Source: Acinetobacter puyangensis (GTDB lineage: Bacteria > Pseudomonadota > Gammaproteobacteria > Pseudomonadales > Moraxellaceae). From it: a stretch of 64,000 bases of DNA. Below the pieces are notes generated by a model. That model made no database searches. It had not been told where the DNA came from and was given only the letters and a program-made list of their open reading frames with translations. Numbering within the stretch: the first letter of the stretch is position 1; each line of letters begins with the position of its first letter. The position numbers and the translations under genes were made by a program. This document shows, piece after piece, positions 18,909-29,197 of this stretch. The stretch is taken from positions 186,001 to 250,000 of the forward strand of contig NZ_OANT01000005.1 in the NCBI RefSeq assembly GCF_900096995.1, written 5' to 3'.

Positions 18909-21365
18909 ATGTGGTTTATTTTAACTCTTTTCATTATTGTTTTTAGCCTGTGGGCAATTTTCTATTTTGAACTGTCCCGTCCAGTTGGTTCAGGCGTCAT
19001 TATTGCAGTGTCCATCATCAGTGCATTTATTTCGGCATGGTCATTAATCCTCGGATTACCTTTGATTGTGGTCGGCACAGTATTGCTTATTGCGCCTTTA
19101 CGTATCGCATTTTATACCCGGCCAGCATTTAACACACTTGCCAATGCCATGCCGAGTATGAGTACTACAGAACGTGAAGCACTGGATGCTGGCACGAGCT
19201 GGTGGGAAAAAGATTTATTTACGGGTGCACCCGACTGGGAAAAATTCGAACAATATCCTTATCCAACCTTATCTGAAGAAGAACAATCCTTTTTGGACAA
19301 TGAGGTCGAACAACTCTGTCAAATGCTTGATGAATGGCAAATTCATCATGAATTAAAAGACCTGCCGCCTGAAGCATGGCAATTTATTAAAGATAAAGGT
19401 TTTCTGGGACTCATTATTCCCAAAGAATATGGCGGCAAGGCATTTAGCTCTTTTGCCCAGAGTCGCATCATGAGCAAGATTGCTTCTCGTTCATTAACTG
19501 CGGCAGTCAGTTGTATGGTACCCAATTCACTTGGTCCCGGAGAGCTATTGCTACATTACGGTACAGAGGCACAAAAAGATCAATATTTACCGGGATTGGC
19601 AAAAGGTATAGAGATCCCATGTTTTGGTTTAACCAGCCCCGAAGCAGGATCCGATGCAGGATCGATTCCAGATACAGGTATTGTCTGTATGGGAGAATAT
19701 CAAGGCCAACAGATGCTTGGGCTAAACATGAATTTTTCCAAACGCTGGATTACCCTCGCCCCGATTGCAACCGTAATTGGCGTTGCCTTTAAACTCTATG
19801 ATCCAGAAGGCTTATTAGGTGATGCGTCCAAACAAGAATATGGTATTACTTGTGCCTTGATTCCGGCCAGTCATGAAGGGATTGAAACCGGTGTACGGCA
19901 TCATCCCGGCTCACCTTTTATGAATGGTACAGTCGAGGCACGTGATGTATTTATTCCAATTGACTGGATCATTGGTGGTGTAGTCAATGCTGGCAAAGGC
20001 TGGCGTATGCTGATGGAATGTTTAAGTGTCGGACGTGGTATTTCCCTGCCCGCACTTTCTACCGCCGCAGGTGAAATGACCTATTTAAATGTCGGCGCAT
20101 TTGCGAAAATTCGCCAGCAATTCAAACTCTCGGTTGGTAAATTTGAAGGCGTACAAGAAGCCACCAGCGATATCGCCAGTGATGCCTATATGCTGGAAGC
20201 ATTTCGTTATCTGGTTACCTGTGGTTTAAATCAAGGTGGCAAACCTGCCATGATGACTGCAATCGCCAAATATTATGCCACCGAAACCATGCGTAAAATG
20301 GTCAATCACGGCATGGATGTAGTGGGTGGACGTGCCATACAGCTTGGGCCACGTAATTTCCTTGCCTTAATGTATCAGGCCATTCCTGTTTCCATTACCG
20401 TAGAAGGTGCCAATATTCTCAGTCGTTCCCTGATGATTTTTGGTCAAGGATCAATGCGCAGTCATCCTTATTTGTTTGAAGAATTACAACTGTTACAAGA
20501 TGCAGATAAAGACAAGGCATTAAAGCAATTTGATCAAATTTTTTATCAACATCTGGGCTATACCTTTAACCGAACGGCACGCTCATTTGCCTATGCCTTT
20601 ACCGGCGGTCCTGCTGATGCCACACACAGTGCCGACGATTTTTCTCGTCCGTTCTACAAACACATCAACCGCTTAAGCGCAAATTTTGCCTTAACCGCCG
20701 ACTTGTGTGTGGGCTTACTGGCAGGTGATATTAAACGCAAGGAAATGCTGTCCGGACGTCTTGCAGATATCGTTGCCTACCTGTTTATTGCAACAGCGAT
20801 CCTGAAATTTTATGAACATGGCCAACGCAGTAAAGCCGAGCAGCTTCATGCACAACTTGCGCTGGAAAAATCATTGTTTAATGTTCAGGAAGCATTTTTT
20901 GATCTCTATCAGAACTTCCCGATGCAACTGCCTGCCACACTGGTAAAATGGATTTGTTTCCCGTTTGGCCGCCCGATTGCCAAACCGGATGATCAACTCA
21001 AACTTAAACTGGGCGAATTGATCATGCAAAATCATGCATTTAGAGAACAATTAAAACAGCATGTGTTTTCATCTTCCGATGCAGATGATGTCAATGGCCG
21101 AATGGAATCGACTTTCCAGATGTTACTGGAGATTGAACCTCTTTGGGACAAATTCAAAAAAGCCGAGAACAAAGGTCAATTTGATGGCCTAAGTTTTGAA
21201 GCGCATATTGAACATGCAGTTGAAACCGGTTTTATCAGTCAAGAAGAAGCCAGCACATTATTGAAATACAATGCCAAACGTTTTGACAGTATGCTGACAG
21301 ATATTTTTGATCTGCAATTGCAACAGGTACAACCTCTGCACAATCCACATCAGCAATCTCTTTAG
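18909..21365 (+). CDS. fadE: Long-form acyl-CoA dehydrogenase FadE
   Basis: 818 residues, the length of the enterobacterial FadE type. Two N-terminal membrane spans (about 1-60) are followed by the ACAD core. Visible core motifs are GFLGLIIPKEYGGKAFS, CFGLTSPEAGSDAGSIPD, and SITVEGANILSRSLM with the likely catalytic Glu. A long C-terminal helical domain (about 560-818) is typical of this type. It catalyses the first step of beta-oxidation of medium- and long-chain acyl-CoAs at the inner membrane. The ATG at 18909 is preceded by GGGAG at 9 nt; a GTG at 18903 is an alternative two codons upstream. Confidence 0.95.
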   Translation: MWFILTLFIIVFSLWAIFYFELSRPVGSGVIIAVSIISAFISAWSLILGLPLIVVGTVLLIAPLRIAFYTRPAFNTLANAMPSMSTTEREALDAGTSWWEKDLFTGAPDWEKFEQYPYPTLSEEEQSFLDNEVEQLCQMLDEWQIHHELKDLPPEAWQFIKDKGFLGLIIPKEYGGKAFSSFAQSRIMSKIASRSLTAAVSCMVPNSLGPGELLLHYGTEAQKDQYLPGLAKGIEIPCFGLTSPEAGSDAGSIPDTGIVCMGEYQGQQMLGLNMNFSKRWITLAPIATVIGVAFKLYDPEGLLGDASKQEYGITCALIPASHEGIETGVRHHPGSPFMNGTVEARDVFIPIDWIIGGVVNAGKGWRMLMECLSVGRGISLPALSTAAGEMTYLNVGAFAKIRQQFKLSVGKFEGVQEATSDIASDAYMLEAFRYLVTCGLNQGGKPAMMTAIAKYYATETMRKMVNHGMDVVGGRAIQLGPRNFLALMYQAIPVSITVEGANILSRSLMIFGQGSMRSHPYLFEELQLLQDADKDKALKQFDQIFYQHLGYTFNRTARSFAYAFTGGPADATHSADDFSRPFYKHINRLSANFALTADLCVGLLAGDIKRKEMLSGRLADIVAYLFIATAILKFYEHGQRSKAEQLHAQLALEKSLFNVQEAFFDLYQNFPMQLPATLVKWICFPFGRPIAKPDDQLKLKLGELIMQNHAFREQLKQHVFSSSDADDVNGRMESTFQMLLEIEPLWDKFKKAENKGQFDGLSFEAHIEHAVETGFISQEEASTLLKYNAKRFDSMLTDIFDLQLQQVQPLHNPHQQSL

Positions 21366-21394
21366 AATTGATTTAATCTGCATTTAGAAAAACT

Positions 21395-21418
21395 TAAGCC
21401 AGTCATACGACTGGCTTA
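21395..21418. terminator. Hairpin terminator between fadE and the convergent DUF2057 gene
   Basis: TAAGCCAGTC-ATAC-GACTGGCTTA is a perfect 10-bp stem. On the minus strand it is followed by AGTTTTTCT, so it terminates the minus-strand gene best; it may also stop fadE transcription. Confidence 0.8.
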
Positions 21419-21437
21419 GGAAATGACAATAAAATTT

Positions 21438-22136
21438 TTATTTTGATGCCTGTTCCGTCAGCCATGCCATAAAACGTTGGCGTTCGTTTGGTGTCGCCGA
21501 CTTCCACAATTCAATTAATTGTTGATCTTTACTGCCCTGTACTGCCGTTGTCACAGGCGTGTTCACTGTCGTTGTCGTTGCAACGGATTGAGTGCTTGCA
21601 GGCTGGATCATTGATGATTGGTTTGGATTGGTGTTTTTATCATCTTTTTGACGTAAATCTAGAATTGTGCCAAAAATACCCTGACTCAACCATGGCTTAG
21701 ATTTACTGGTTGCACCCGCTTGTTGTGCAATCAATTGACCTTTGGCATCTTTTATACCAATCACCGGTTGTTCTGCAAATTTTTGACCGTCTTCAAAGGT
21801 TTTAGGTGCATTGACTAAAGCCAGTTGATAAGTCTGTCCATCTTTTAATTCAACCTGATTCAGCGTCACAATATTCGATTTTAAAACGTCATGTTCACCA
21901 TCATTATGATTAAAAATTTCCTGATATTTAACCGAAATACTGTGTTGACCCGCATCAATCTTATATTGGCTCAATTTACCACGAAAAATACTTCCCCCAA
22001 CTTCCTGATCATCAATTGCCACAACGACAATTTCTTCCGGTGCTTCAACAATTACTGCTGCAAGTGCAGAAAAACTTACACTGCCCAATACCAAAGCGAT
22101 CAACCCTTGCTTTAACATACTCAACCTTTTCATCAA
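21438..22136 (-). CDS. Periplasmic DUF2057 (YccT-like) protein
   Basis: 232 residues with a signal peptide (about 1-26, ending ALA-AVIV). The mature domain (EEIVVVAIDDQEV, DAGQHSISVKYQEIF, LKDGQTYQLALV) is typical of DUF2057, a periplasmic family that includes E. coli YccT, reported to modulate curli assembly. A Gln/Thr/Ser-rich linker leads to a short C-terminal helix (DQQLIELWKSATPNERQRFM) that is not part of the core family and may be a separate interaction segment. Function in this organism is unknown. Confidence 0.82.
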   Translation of the reverse strand: MMKRLSMLKQGLIALVLGSVSFSALAAVIVEAPEEIVVVAIDDQEVGGSIFRGKLSQYKIDAGQHSISVKYQEIFNHNDGEHDVLKSNIVTLNQVELKDGQTYQLALVNAPKTFEDGQKFAEQPVIGIKDAKGQLIAQQAGATSKSKPWLSQGIFGTILDLRQKDDKNTNPNQSSMIQPASTQSVATTTTVNTPVTTAVQGSKDQQLIELWKSATPNERQRFMAWLTEQASK

Positions 22137-22267
22137 ACTGTCATTTTAAAACTATATGAACTATGCTGCTAAAAGATGACGTTTTTATGACATTTATACA
22201 AATCATTTTTTGAGGAGAGCTTTAAACTTAAAAAGCAAAGCCCCAGATTTACAGCTTTTTAACACTT

Positions 22268-24343
22268 TTATGATAATATTTCCAATGCCTGTATAGCTTT
22301 GTCATACCCTTGAGCGGCAGATTTCTGATACCATTTCTTGGCTTCTTCTTGATTTTGCTTTAATCCATGCCGCCCCTCAGCATAGCTACTGGCAAGATCA
22401 TACTGTGCCATATAATTACCATTTTCTGCGGCTTTAATGCACCAATAAAGAAATTGTTTTGAATCTTGCTGAACATATACACCATGCTCATACATATAGG
22501 CAAGATTGTACTGTGCCCAATCATTATTTTTTTCGGCTGCTTTTAAATACATCTGCATGGCTTTGGCATAATCACGAGGTACACCTCGACCATGATAATA
22601 AAAATTGGCAAGATTATTTAAAGCTTCAACATTACCTTGCATTTCTGCTTTTTGATACCATTGTATGGCTTTGGCATAATCCTGTGTAAGTCCCTGTCCA
22701 TTTTCATACATCATGCCCAACAATGCCATAGCTGGCACACTGCCTTGTGAAATTGCTTTTTCATTCCAATACAATGCTTTTTTATAATCAATAAAATCTT
22801 TTTGCTGATAATAAATCGTAATTAATGCTTGCTGGGCATTTAAGTTGTCCTGTGAAGCTGATTTTTCATACCATGCTATGGCATGATGTGTATTTTGAGT
22901 CACGCCCCAACCATGTTGATATAAATAACCAAGATAATATTGTGCATCTGCATGTCCTTGTTCAGCAGCAATCTTAAATAACTCAAATGCGTTAAGATAA
23001 TCTTTTTCAACACCTAAACCATGTACAAACATCTCACCCAAAGCAAATTTAGCATCCAAATTGCCTTGTTTTTCCGATTCTGATAACCAATATATTCCTT
23101 GAGCATAATCTTTTTTAAACATGCCCTGCCCATTTAAATAAGCAACACCCAAAAGATATTGCCCATTTGCATCACCCAGTTCAGCAGCTTGTTGCAAATA
23201 TCGTTTTGTTGTAAATGGATTCTTACTTACCCCATTGCCTGTCGAATATATTTTGGCAATTTCAATCAGCGAGGGTGTTGATCCTTGTGCCGCAGCTCGT
23301 TTAAGCCATTGCAAAGCAAGTTTAGTATTTTTTTGTACACCCTGCCCATTTAGATACATGAAAGCAAGATTATGCTGAGCTTTAACCTGTCCTTGTTCAG
23401 CAGCTTTTTGATACCATTTTAATGCTTGCTCATATTGTGGGGGATTCATTTCCTGAAAATAAACTAAGCCCAAATAATATTGTGCATCTATACTGCCTTG
23501 TTGTGCAGCCTGTTGATATAACCTCTTGCCTTGATCAATATCTTTCTTAACCAATTCTCCTTTCATATAAAATGCGGCTAAATCAAGCTGTGCTTGTACG
23601 ATGCCCTGTTCTGCCGCCTGTGTAAGCAACGCCAACATTTTATGACTATCTTTTTCCACACCCAAACCATGAAAATATAAAGTCGCCAATTGATATTTCG
23701 CTACCGCATCATTGTTTTGATCACTCAAATTGGTATAAATTTGTACAGCACCCTGATAGTTTTTTTGATTGTAATATCGCACAGCTAGCGTATACATTGC
23801 AGGTATATATTGATGATCTGCAGCTTTTTTTAGCCAATATTCTCTCAAATTTTCCTGATTTTTTTCATCATAATATATCCATGATAATTGATACTGTGCT
23901 GGAGCAAAATCCAGTTCCGCTGCTTTCAGCAAGAACTCTTTTGCCTTATGTAAATCTTTTGCAATACCATCGCCAGTGAGATACAAAATACCTAAATTAT
24001 ATAGGGCAACAACCTCTTCTTGCTGCGCTGCTTTACTATACCATTCGATGGCTTTTGCTATATTTTTCTTTTCACCTAAACCAAGATGATAATGATAAGC
24101 CACATCTGCCTGTGCTTTTACATTACCTTGTTCAGCCGCTTGTAAAAGCCAGCTTAATGACGCCTTATAATTTTCAATTTTAAAGTATTGTTCAGCCAAT
24201 TGAACCTGTGCATTTTCTTGACCTAGCTGTGCCAACCCCAAGGTTTGTACATGATCCAGAGAATTTGCATATAAAGGCGTTGATAATAAAGATAAACTTA
24301 GACTCAGTACAATATTTCTAAATCTTATAAATATAAATTTCAT
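22268..24343 (-). CDS. Large exported Sel1-repeat (TPR-like) protein
   Basis: About 691 residues from the ATG at 24343. A signal peptide (LSLSLSLLSTPLYANS) is followed by a continuous array of roughly 36-residue Sel1-like repeats filling the rest of the protein. Each unit has the pattern A-x-W-Y-x-K-A-A-E-Q-G-x-x-x-A-Q-Y-x-L-G-x-x-Y-x-x-G-x-G. Such proteins are solenoid scaffolds, often in envelope stress, secretion or virulence. An ORF extension to 24400 would run over the ftsY terminator, so the downstream start is preferred, although its ribosome binding site is weak. It is convergent with nothing and ends close to a DUF2057 gene on the same strand. Confidence 0.85.
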   Translation of the reverse strand: MKFIFIRFRNIVLSLSLSLLSTPLYANSLDHVQTLGLAQLGQENAQVQLAEQYFKIENYKASLSWLLQAAEQGNVKAQADVAYHYHLGLGEKKNIAKAIEWYSKAAQQEEVVALYNLGILYLTGDGIAKDLHKAKEFLLKAAELDFAPAQYQLSWIYYDEKNQENLREYWLKKAADHQYIPAMYTLAVRYYNQKNYQGAVQIYTNLSDQNNDAVAKYQLATLYFHGLGVEKDSHKMLALLTQAAEQGIVQAQLDLAAFYMKGELVKKDIDQGKRLYQQAAQQGSIDAQYYLGLVYFQEMNPPQYEQALKWYQKAAEQGQVKAQHNLAFMYLNGQGVQKNTKLALQWLKRAAAQGSTPSLIEIAKIYSTGNGVSKNPFTTKRYLQQAAELGDANGQYLLGVAYLNGQGMFKKDYAQGIYWLSESEKQGNLDAKFALGEMFVHGLGVEKDYLNAFELFKIAAEQGHADAQYYLGYLYQHGWGVTQNTHHAIAWYEKSASQDNLNAQQALITIYYQQKDFIDYKKALYWNEKAISQGSVPAMALLGMMYENGQGLTQDYAKAIQWYQKAEMQGNVEALNNLANFYYHGRGVPRDYAKAMQMYLKAAEKNNDWAQYNLAYMYEHGVYVQQDSKQFLYWCIKAAENGNYMAQYDLASSYAEGRHGLKQNQEEAKKWYQKSAAQGYDKAIQALEILS

Positions 24344-24383
24344 TGTGATAAAATTTTTGCATATATAGAACATAAGATTATAT

Positions 24384-24410
24384 AAAAAAAGCCGACGCAT
24401 TTGTCAGCTT
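24384..24410 (-). terminator. Rho-independent terminator of ftsY
   Basis: On the minus strand AAGCTGAC-AAATGC-GTCGGCTT (one mismatch) is followed by seven T, 28 nt after the ftsY stop. Confidence 0.85.
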
Positions 24411-24438
24411 CTTTTGGAAATAAATTCAAAACTTTAAG

Positions 24439-25575
24439 TTATTTTTCATCGGTCTGAAATAATGCCGCCACAAAAGACTTGGCAGAAAACGGTCGTAAGT
24501 CATCAATTTTTTCACCGACACCAATATAGCGAATCGGCACATGGGTTTTACTGGCAATATTAAACAGCACACCACCTTTTGCTGTGCCATCAAGTTTGGT
24601 AATGGTCAGTCCTGTTAACCCCACCGCTTCATCAAACATTTGTACCTGATTAATGGCATTTTGTCCTGTACCTGCATCCACCACCAGCATAATTTCATGA
24701 GGTGCGGTAGCATCAATTTTTTGCATGACCCGTTTTACCTTGGTCAATTCGTCCATTAAATGCGATTTATTATGTAAACGCCCTGCTGTATCGGCAATGA
24801 GTACATCGATACCTTTGGCTCTGGCGCTTTCAAAGGCATCAAAAATCACCGATGCACTGTCGGCACCATGACCTTGTGCCACGACAGCAATATTATTGCG
24901 TTCCCCCCAAATCTGTAACTGTTCAGTTGCAGCAGCACGGAACGTATCCCCTGCGGCAAGCATCACTTTTTTACCTTCACCCTGTAAGCGTTTTGCCAGT
25001 TTACCAATGGTGGTGGTTTTACCGACACCATTTACCCCAACCACCAAAATTACAAAAGGTTGTTTATTGGGATCGATATGCAAAGGTTTTACCCGTGGGG
25101 CCAGCAAAGTGACCAGTTCTTCCTGTAATGCCTTATAAAGGGAATGGGAGTAAATCAGATCGCCACGTTCGGTACGCTCGGTTAAATTTTTAATAATGGT
25201 TTTGGTGGCATCTACCCCAATATCGGCCACCAGCAGTTGATCCTCAACTTCTTCCAGTAATTCATCATCAATTTCCTTGCCACCGACCAGAATATTAACC
25301 ATACCATCAGCAAGGTTTTTACGGGTTTTACTCAAACCCGATTTCATGCGGCTAAAGAAACCACCTGATTTTTCTTCTTGTTCGTCTTGCTGAGATTGTT
25401 CATTCTCTTTTTTTGCGATCTCAGCTTCTATACTTTGTACCGGTTGGGTTTGCTGTACTCGTGGACTTTCCACCACAGGTACATTTATAGCAGCAAGACT
25501 TGGCAACGTTACATCATCATCAGTAATATCAGCATCAATCAAAATTTTTTGTTGTGAATTTAACGGTTGTTGCAT
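24439..25575 (-). CDS. ftsY: Signal recognition particle receptor FtsY
   Basis: 378 residues from the ATG at 25575 (AAGGAC at 7 nt). An acidic, Gln/Glu-rich N-terminal A domain (about 1-75) is followed by the NG domain. GTPase motifs are GVNGVGKTTTIGKLAKRL (G1), DTFRAAATEQL (G2), DTAGRLHNKSHLM (G3) and TKLDGTAKGGVLFN (G4/G5). It docks ribosome-SRP complexes at the inner membrane for co-translational insertion. The unusual neighbour is a divergent M16 peptidase pair; an rpoH/ftsEX context is not seen. Confidence 0.96.
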   Translation of the reverse strand: MQQPLNSQQKILIDADITDDDVTLPSLAAINVPVVESPRVQQTQPVQSIEAEIAKKENEQSQQDEQEEKSGGFFSRMKSGLSKTRKNLADGMVNILVGGKEIDDELLEEVEDQLLVADIGVDATKTIIKNLTERTERGDLIYSHSLYKALQEELVTLLAPRVKPLHIDPNKQPFVILVVGVNGVGKTTTIGKLAKRLQGEGKKVMLAAGDTFRAAATEQLQIWGERNNIAVVAQGHGADSASVIFDAFESARAKGIDVLIADTAGRLHNKSHLMDELTKVKRVMQKIDATAPHEIMLVVDAGTGQNAINQVQMFDEAVGLTGLTITKLDGTAKGGVLFNIASKTHVPIRYIGVGEKIDDLRPFSAKSFVAALFQTDEK

Positions 25576-25777
25576 GCGAAGTCCTTGATGCCTAAATAGA
25601 GTCAAACGATCTATTTATTGTAGCACATTTACTTTTTTCAACTAACATTTACCAAACGAAACGTAGTTGCCTTGCGATCACATCATTTTTATCGAAAAAT
25701 GGCTTAAAGCTTATCTCAGTTTGATCTATAGTAGCTTTTTATTTTTCTATTTTACTCAATGACCTGAATGATGGCAC

Positions 25778-27184
25778 ATGAAATTTTTAAATCGAATTCT
25801 CTCTCTATTATTATTTAGCACTTTATTGATAAGCAGTTTGAGTCATGCAAAAAATGCCGAGCTCAGTACAACCTTATATAACGGTTTAAAAGTCATTATC
25901 CGAGAAGATCATCGTGCACCGTTGGCTATGATGCAGGTCTGGTATAACGTTGGCGGTGCAGATGAACCTGAGCATTTACTGGGGATTTCCCATGCGCTTG
26001 AACATATGATGTTCAAAGGGACAATTCGGGTACCGAATGACGAAATAAAAAGAATTAATGCCCAATATGGTGGTAGTTTAAATGCCTATACCAGCAATAA
26101 TTATACTTATTATTATCAGTTTTTTCCCAAAGATTATCTCAATCTTGCGCTGGAACTCGAAGCAGATCGCATGAGTAACCTGTATTTGCGACAACAGGAT
26201 TTTGCAACAGAAATTAAAGTGGTAATGGAAGAACGTCGACAGCGGACCGATGACAACCCACAGGCACTTGCATTTGAGAAATTCCGCTACCTTGCTTATC
26301 CGACTAGTCCCTATCGCAACCCTGTGATTGGCCCAATGTCCAGCATAGAACAACTGGGCTTAAATGATTTGCAAAGCTGGTATAATACTTGGTATACACC
26401 TAATAATGCCATCGTGGTGATTGTCGGTGATGTGGATGCAAAACAAACCCTACTACAGGTACAACGCTTTTTTGGTGATATTGCCAAAAAAAACCTTCCA
26501 ACACAGCCAGACTTAAATGAACAAATAAATACCGGTTATCGACATCTGGACGAATATTCACGCATACAAGTACCAAATTTATATATGGCATGGAACGTGC
26601 CAAGCTTGGTCACAGCCTCGCAATCACAACAAGCCTATGCATTGAGCCTACTTAAAAATATTCTCGACGGCAGTATTTCCTCACGATTAAACAGTGAATT
26701 AGTGCGTAAAGAGAAAATTTTAACCACAGTCAATGTGAATTACGACATGATCAATCGGGGTGATACTTTATTTAGTATTACTGCAATTCCTGCGGCGAAA
26801 ACCAGTCTGGCAGAGGCACAGGCAGCGATTGAAAAAGTCATCAATCAACTCAAAACAGAGCTGGTTTCTCCAGAAGAATTACAGCGAGTGCAATCCGCCA
26901 CATTATCACAACTCATATTTAGTCAGGATACTTTGCAAGGTCAGGCACAATTGATTGGTCGTTTGGAAGTGAATGGCATCAATCACCAAATCATTAATCA
27001 ATTCCCGATTTTATATGACAACATTAGCGCACAAGATATACAGAATGTGGTGCAGCAATACTTAAATCGGGACAATTTGGCGACGCTCTATCTACAATCC
27101 GAAGACAAAAAACCGAAACCTAAAGAAACTGAAGTTGCTGAACCTCCTGTTGCAGCAGAGGATATACAGGAGATTAACCCATGA
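25778..27184 (+). CDS. M16 family zinc metallopeptidase, catalytic subunit
   Basis: 468 residues. A signal peptide (SLLLFSTLLISSLSHA) places it in the periplasm. The inverted zinc motif HxxEH is present in SHALEHMMFKGT with the distal Glu in LALELEADRMSNL, so it should be active. The second half is the inactive-type M16 C domain (AYALSLLKNILDGSISSRL). It overlaps the next gene, a motif-less M16 partner, by 4 nt (ATGA), the usual pairing for two-subunit M16 proteases. A Pro/Lys/Glu-rich tail ends the protein. Substrates are not known; peptide turnover is inferred. Confidence 0.92.
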   Translation: MKFLNRILSLLLFSTLLISSLSHAKNAELSTTLYNGLKVIIREDHRAPLAMMQVWYNVGGADEPEHLLGISHALEHMMFKGTIRVPNDEIKRINAQYGGSLNAYTSNNYTYYYQFFPKDYLNLALELEADRMSNLYLRQQDFATEIKVVMEERRQRTDDNPQALAFEKFRYLAYPTSPYRNPVIGPMSSIEQLGLNDLQSWYNTWYTPNNAIVVIVGDVDAKQTLLQVQRFFGDIAKKNLPTQPDLNEQINTGYRHLDEYSRIQVPNLYMAWNVPSLVTASQSQQAYALSLLKNILDGSISSRLNSELVRKEKILTTVNVNYDMINRGDTLFSITAIPAAKTSLAEAQAAIEKVINQLKTELVSPEELQRVQSATLSQLIFSQDTLQGQAQLIGRLEVNGINHQIINQFPILYDNISAQDIQNVVQQYLNRDNLATLYLQSEDKKPKPKETEVAEPPVAAEDIQEINP

Positions 27185-28725
27185 AAAATTTAACGCCTTG
27201 TGTATTACTGTGTTCAATACTGACAAGTCCATTTACATCTGCACAAGAGTTTGAACAAGATTTCAACCTGAATTCAGACCCACAGCGACAACAACCGATT
27301 ACTGCAACACAATATCTGCAAAGCCTACGGGATTTACCATCGCATCAAAGCTTTAGCGCACCCTATGTGCAGGAAATCTATAGCGATAACAAAGTGCGTA
27401 CTCTCTTTGCCGAATCACATAGTTTACCGATTGTTGATATTCAGCTGACCTTTAATGCAGGTTCTGCCCGCGATCAAAGTATTGGCAGTGGTTTGTATGG
27501 CCTGGCAAACCTGACTGCACAATTACTCAATGAAGGTACTGCAACACAATCTGCCGATGATATTGCACGAACCTTTGAAAATCTGGGCGCACAATATAGT
27601 GCTCAAGCCTATCGTGATATGTTTATTATCAAACTGCGTGTGATGTCCGATGAGAAACGCCTAACGCCTGCCATCAATCAACTGATTTTAGTGTTAAAAG
27701 GTGCGAACTTTCCGCAATCAAGTATTGATCGCTTATTTAGTAATGCCCAAGTTGGTCAACAACAAGTGCAGGAAAATCCAAGTCGAACCATGAGTGTACG
27801 ATTTTATCGGACAATTTACGGCAAGCACCCTTATGCAGAGCCAGTCACCGGTACGATTCAAAGTTTACGCAGAATTTCCTCCCGTGATATTCAGGCATTT
27901 AAAAATCGCTATCTGGTCGCCAATAACATGAACATCGCCATCACGGGTGATCTTAATGCAATTCAGGTAAAGAAGATTACCAACCTGATTAGCCACAATC
28001 TGCCACTCGGCGAACCGGCAGCAGCATTGCCTGATGCAAAGCCCCTGGAAAAATCAACCATTATCAATTTGGCTTTTAATTCATCACAGGCGCATGTCAT
28101 GATGGGCGAAATCGGCATTCAACATGCGCATCCTGATCAATTTGCATTACAGGTCGGCAATGAAATTCTCGGTAGTGGTGGATTTAATTCCATGTTGATG
28201 AAAGAACTTCGGGAAAAACGGGGCCTGACCTATTCGGTATCCAGTCGTTTCAACAGTATGCAGTCGCAAGGCCTATTTAGCTTAAATTATTCGACCAATC
28301 GTGAGCAACTTTTAGACAGTATCGAAGTGAGCTATCAGACGCTGCTGGATTTTCTCTATCAGCCTTTAGACGAGAATCTGGTCGAGAGCACAAAAACCAG
28401 TATGCTCAGAGCCTTCCCACAAATTCTGAGTAGTAATGCCAGTATTAATGCACAACTCGGTATGATGGGTTTTTATCAATTACCCAGCAATTATCTAAGT
28501 GAATATCCCACTTATATTTCCAGTGTGACTGCTGAAGATATTCAAGCCGCATGGCAACGTCATTTTGATCCACAAAAAATGCTCACCATTACTGCCGGCA
28601 AAGATATTGATGGTGAAGCGATTGCCAAAATTTATCGCACTGTATTACAGCGACACTTGGAAAATAGCCAGCCCACAAAGACTTCCCAGATAGAATCAGG
28701 ACAACAGCCAATGCAGCAACAATAA
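27181..28725 (+). CDS. M16 family peptidase-like, non-catalytic partner subunit
   Basis: 514 residues with a signal peptide (residues about 1-22, TSPFTSA-QEF). The M16 fold is clear (TLFAESHSLPIVDIQLTFNAG, LGSGGFNSMLMKELREKRGL). The place of the zinc motif reads YGLANLTAQLLNEGT, so both His and the Glu are missing and it cannot bind zinc in the usual way. The R/Y pair region LREKRGLTYSVSS is conserved and would bind substrate. It is translationally coupled to the active subunit upstream. Confidence 0.92.
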   Translation: MKNLTPCVLLCSILTSPFTSAQEFEQDFNLNSDPQRQQPITATQYLQSLRDLPSHQSFSAPYVQEIYSDNKVRTLFAESHSLPIVDIQLTFNAGSARDQSIGSGLYGLANLTAQLLNEGTATQSADDIARTFENLGAQYSAQAYRDMFIIKLRVMSDEKRLTPAINQLILVLKGANFPQSSIDRLFSNAQVGQQQVQENPSRTMSVRFYRTIYGKHPYAEPVTGTIQSLRRISSRDIQAFKNRYLVANNMNIAITGDLNAIQVKKITNLISHNLPLGEPAAALPDAKPLEKSTIINLAFNSSQAHVMMGEIGIQHAHPDQFALQVGNEILGSGGFNSMLMKELREKRGLTYSVSSRFNSMQSQGLFSLNYSTNREQLLDSIEVSYQTLLDFLYQPLDENLVESTKTSMLRAFPQILSSNASINAQLGMMGFYQLPSNYLSEYPTYISSVTAEDIQAAWQRHFDPQKMLTITAGKDIDGEAIAKIYRTVLQRHLENSQPTKTSQIESGQQPMQQQ

Positions 28726-28760
28726 CGATACAAAAAATATGAGCAAAAAATCAGCTCAGC

Positions 28761-29096
28761 TTAATCTTCATTCTTTTGAAAATGAATACGATTGCGCTCA
28801 AAATGTAAAATACGTAAAAATTTGAAATATTTATATTGATTAATCGGTTCTTTCTGTTGCAACAAATCCGTTGCCAAACCTTGCGTATGGGGATACAAAT
28901 ACTGGGCAGTATATTGGACAACTTCTTGTCGTTGCTGGATGGCCACTGGGCGATCCAGTAAATGTATTGCCCACAGCAAAATCATGGCAATAATGCCATA
29001 CATTACAATACATTGATAACGATCAATTACAGCAGAATGCGTAGCCAAAAACGTTTTGAAAGTATGTTTTAACTGATAGATAGCATTGGTTTTCAT
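28761..29096 (-). CDS. Uncharacterised single-span membrane protein
   Basis: 111 residues with one central membrane span (about 31-48, MYGIIAMILLWAIHLL), a basic N-terminal cytoplasmic segment and a Tyr/Phe-rich C-terminal segment rich in charged residues. No family is recognised and no strong ribosome binding site is visible. It is convergent with the M16 pair. The hydrophobic helix flanked by ordinary composition suggests a real protein. Confidence 0.55.
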   Translation of the reverse strand: MKTNAIYQLKHTFKTFLATHSAVIDRYQCIVMYGIIAMILLWAIHLLDRPVAIQQRQEVVQYTAQYLYPHTQGLATDLLQQKEPINQYKYFKFLRILHFERNRIHFQKNED

Positions 29097-29168
29097 AGGC
29101 GGAGTTTAACCAGCAAAATACATTCTCTCAAGCGTTGTATGTTATTTTTTATATGCAAGCGACAACTA

Positions 29169-29197
29169 TTGACACACAACACAAATTACAGTATAAG
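29169..29197 (+). promoter_or_regulatory. Near-consensus sigma-70 promoter with long leader
   Basis: TTGACA (29169-29174), 17-nt spacer, TATAAG (29192-29197). The next gene begins only at 29433, leaving a leader of about 230 nt that includes an AGACTTTA/TAAAGTCT hairpin (29256-29286). No other gene lies in 29097-29432. Confidence 0.6.
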
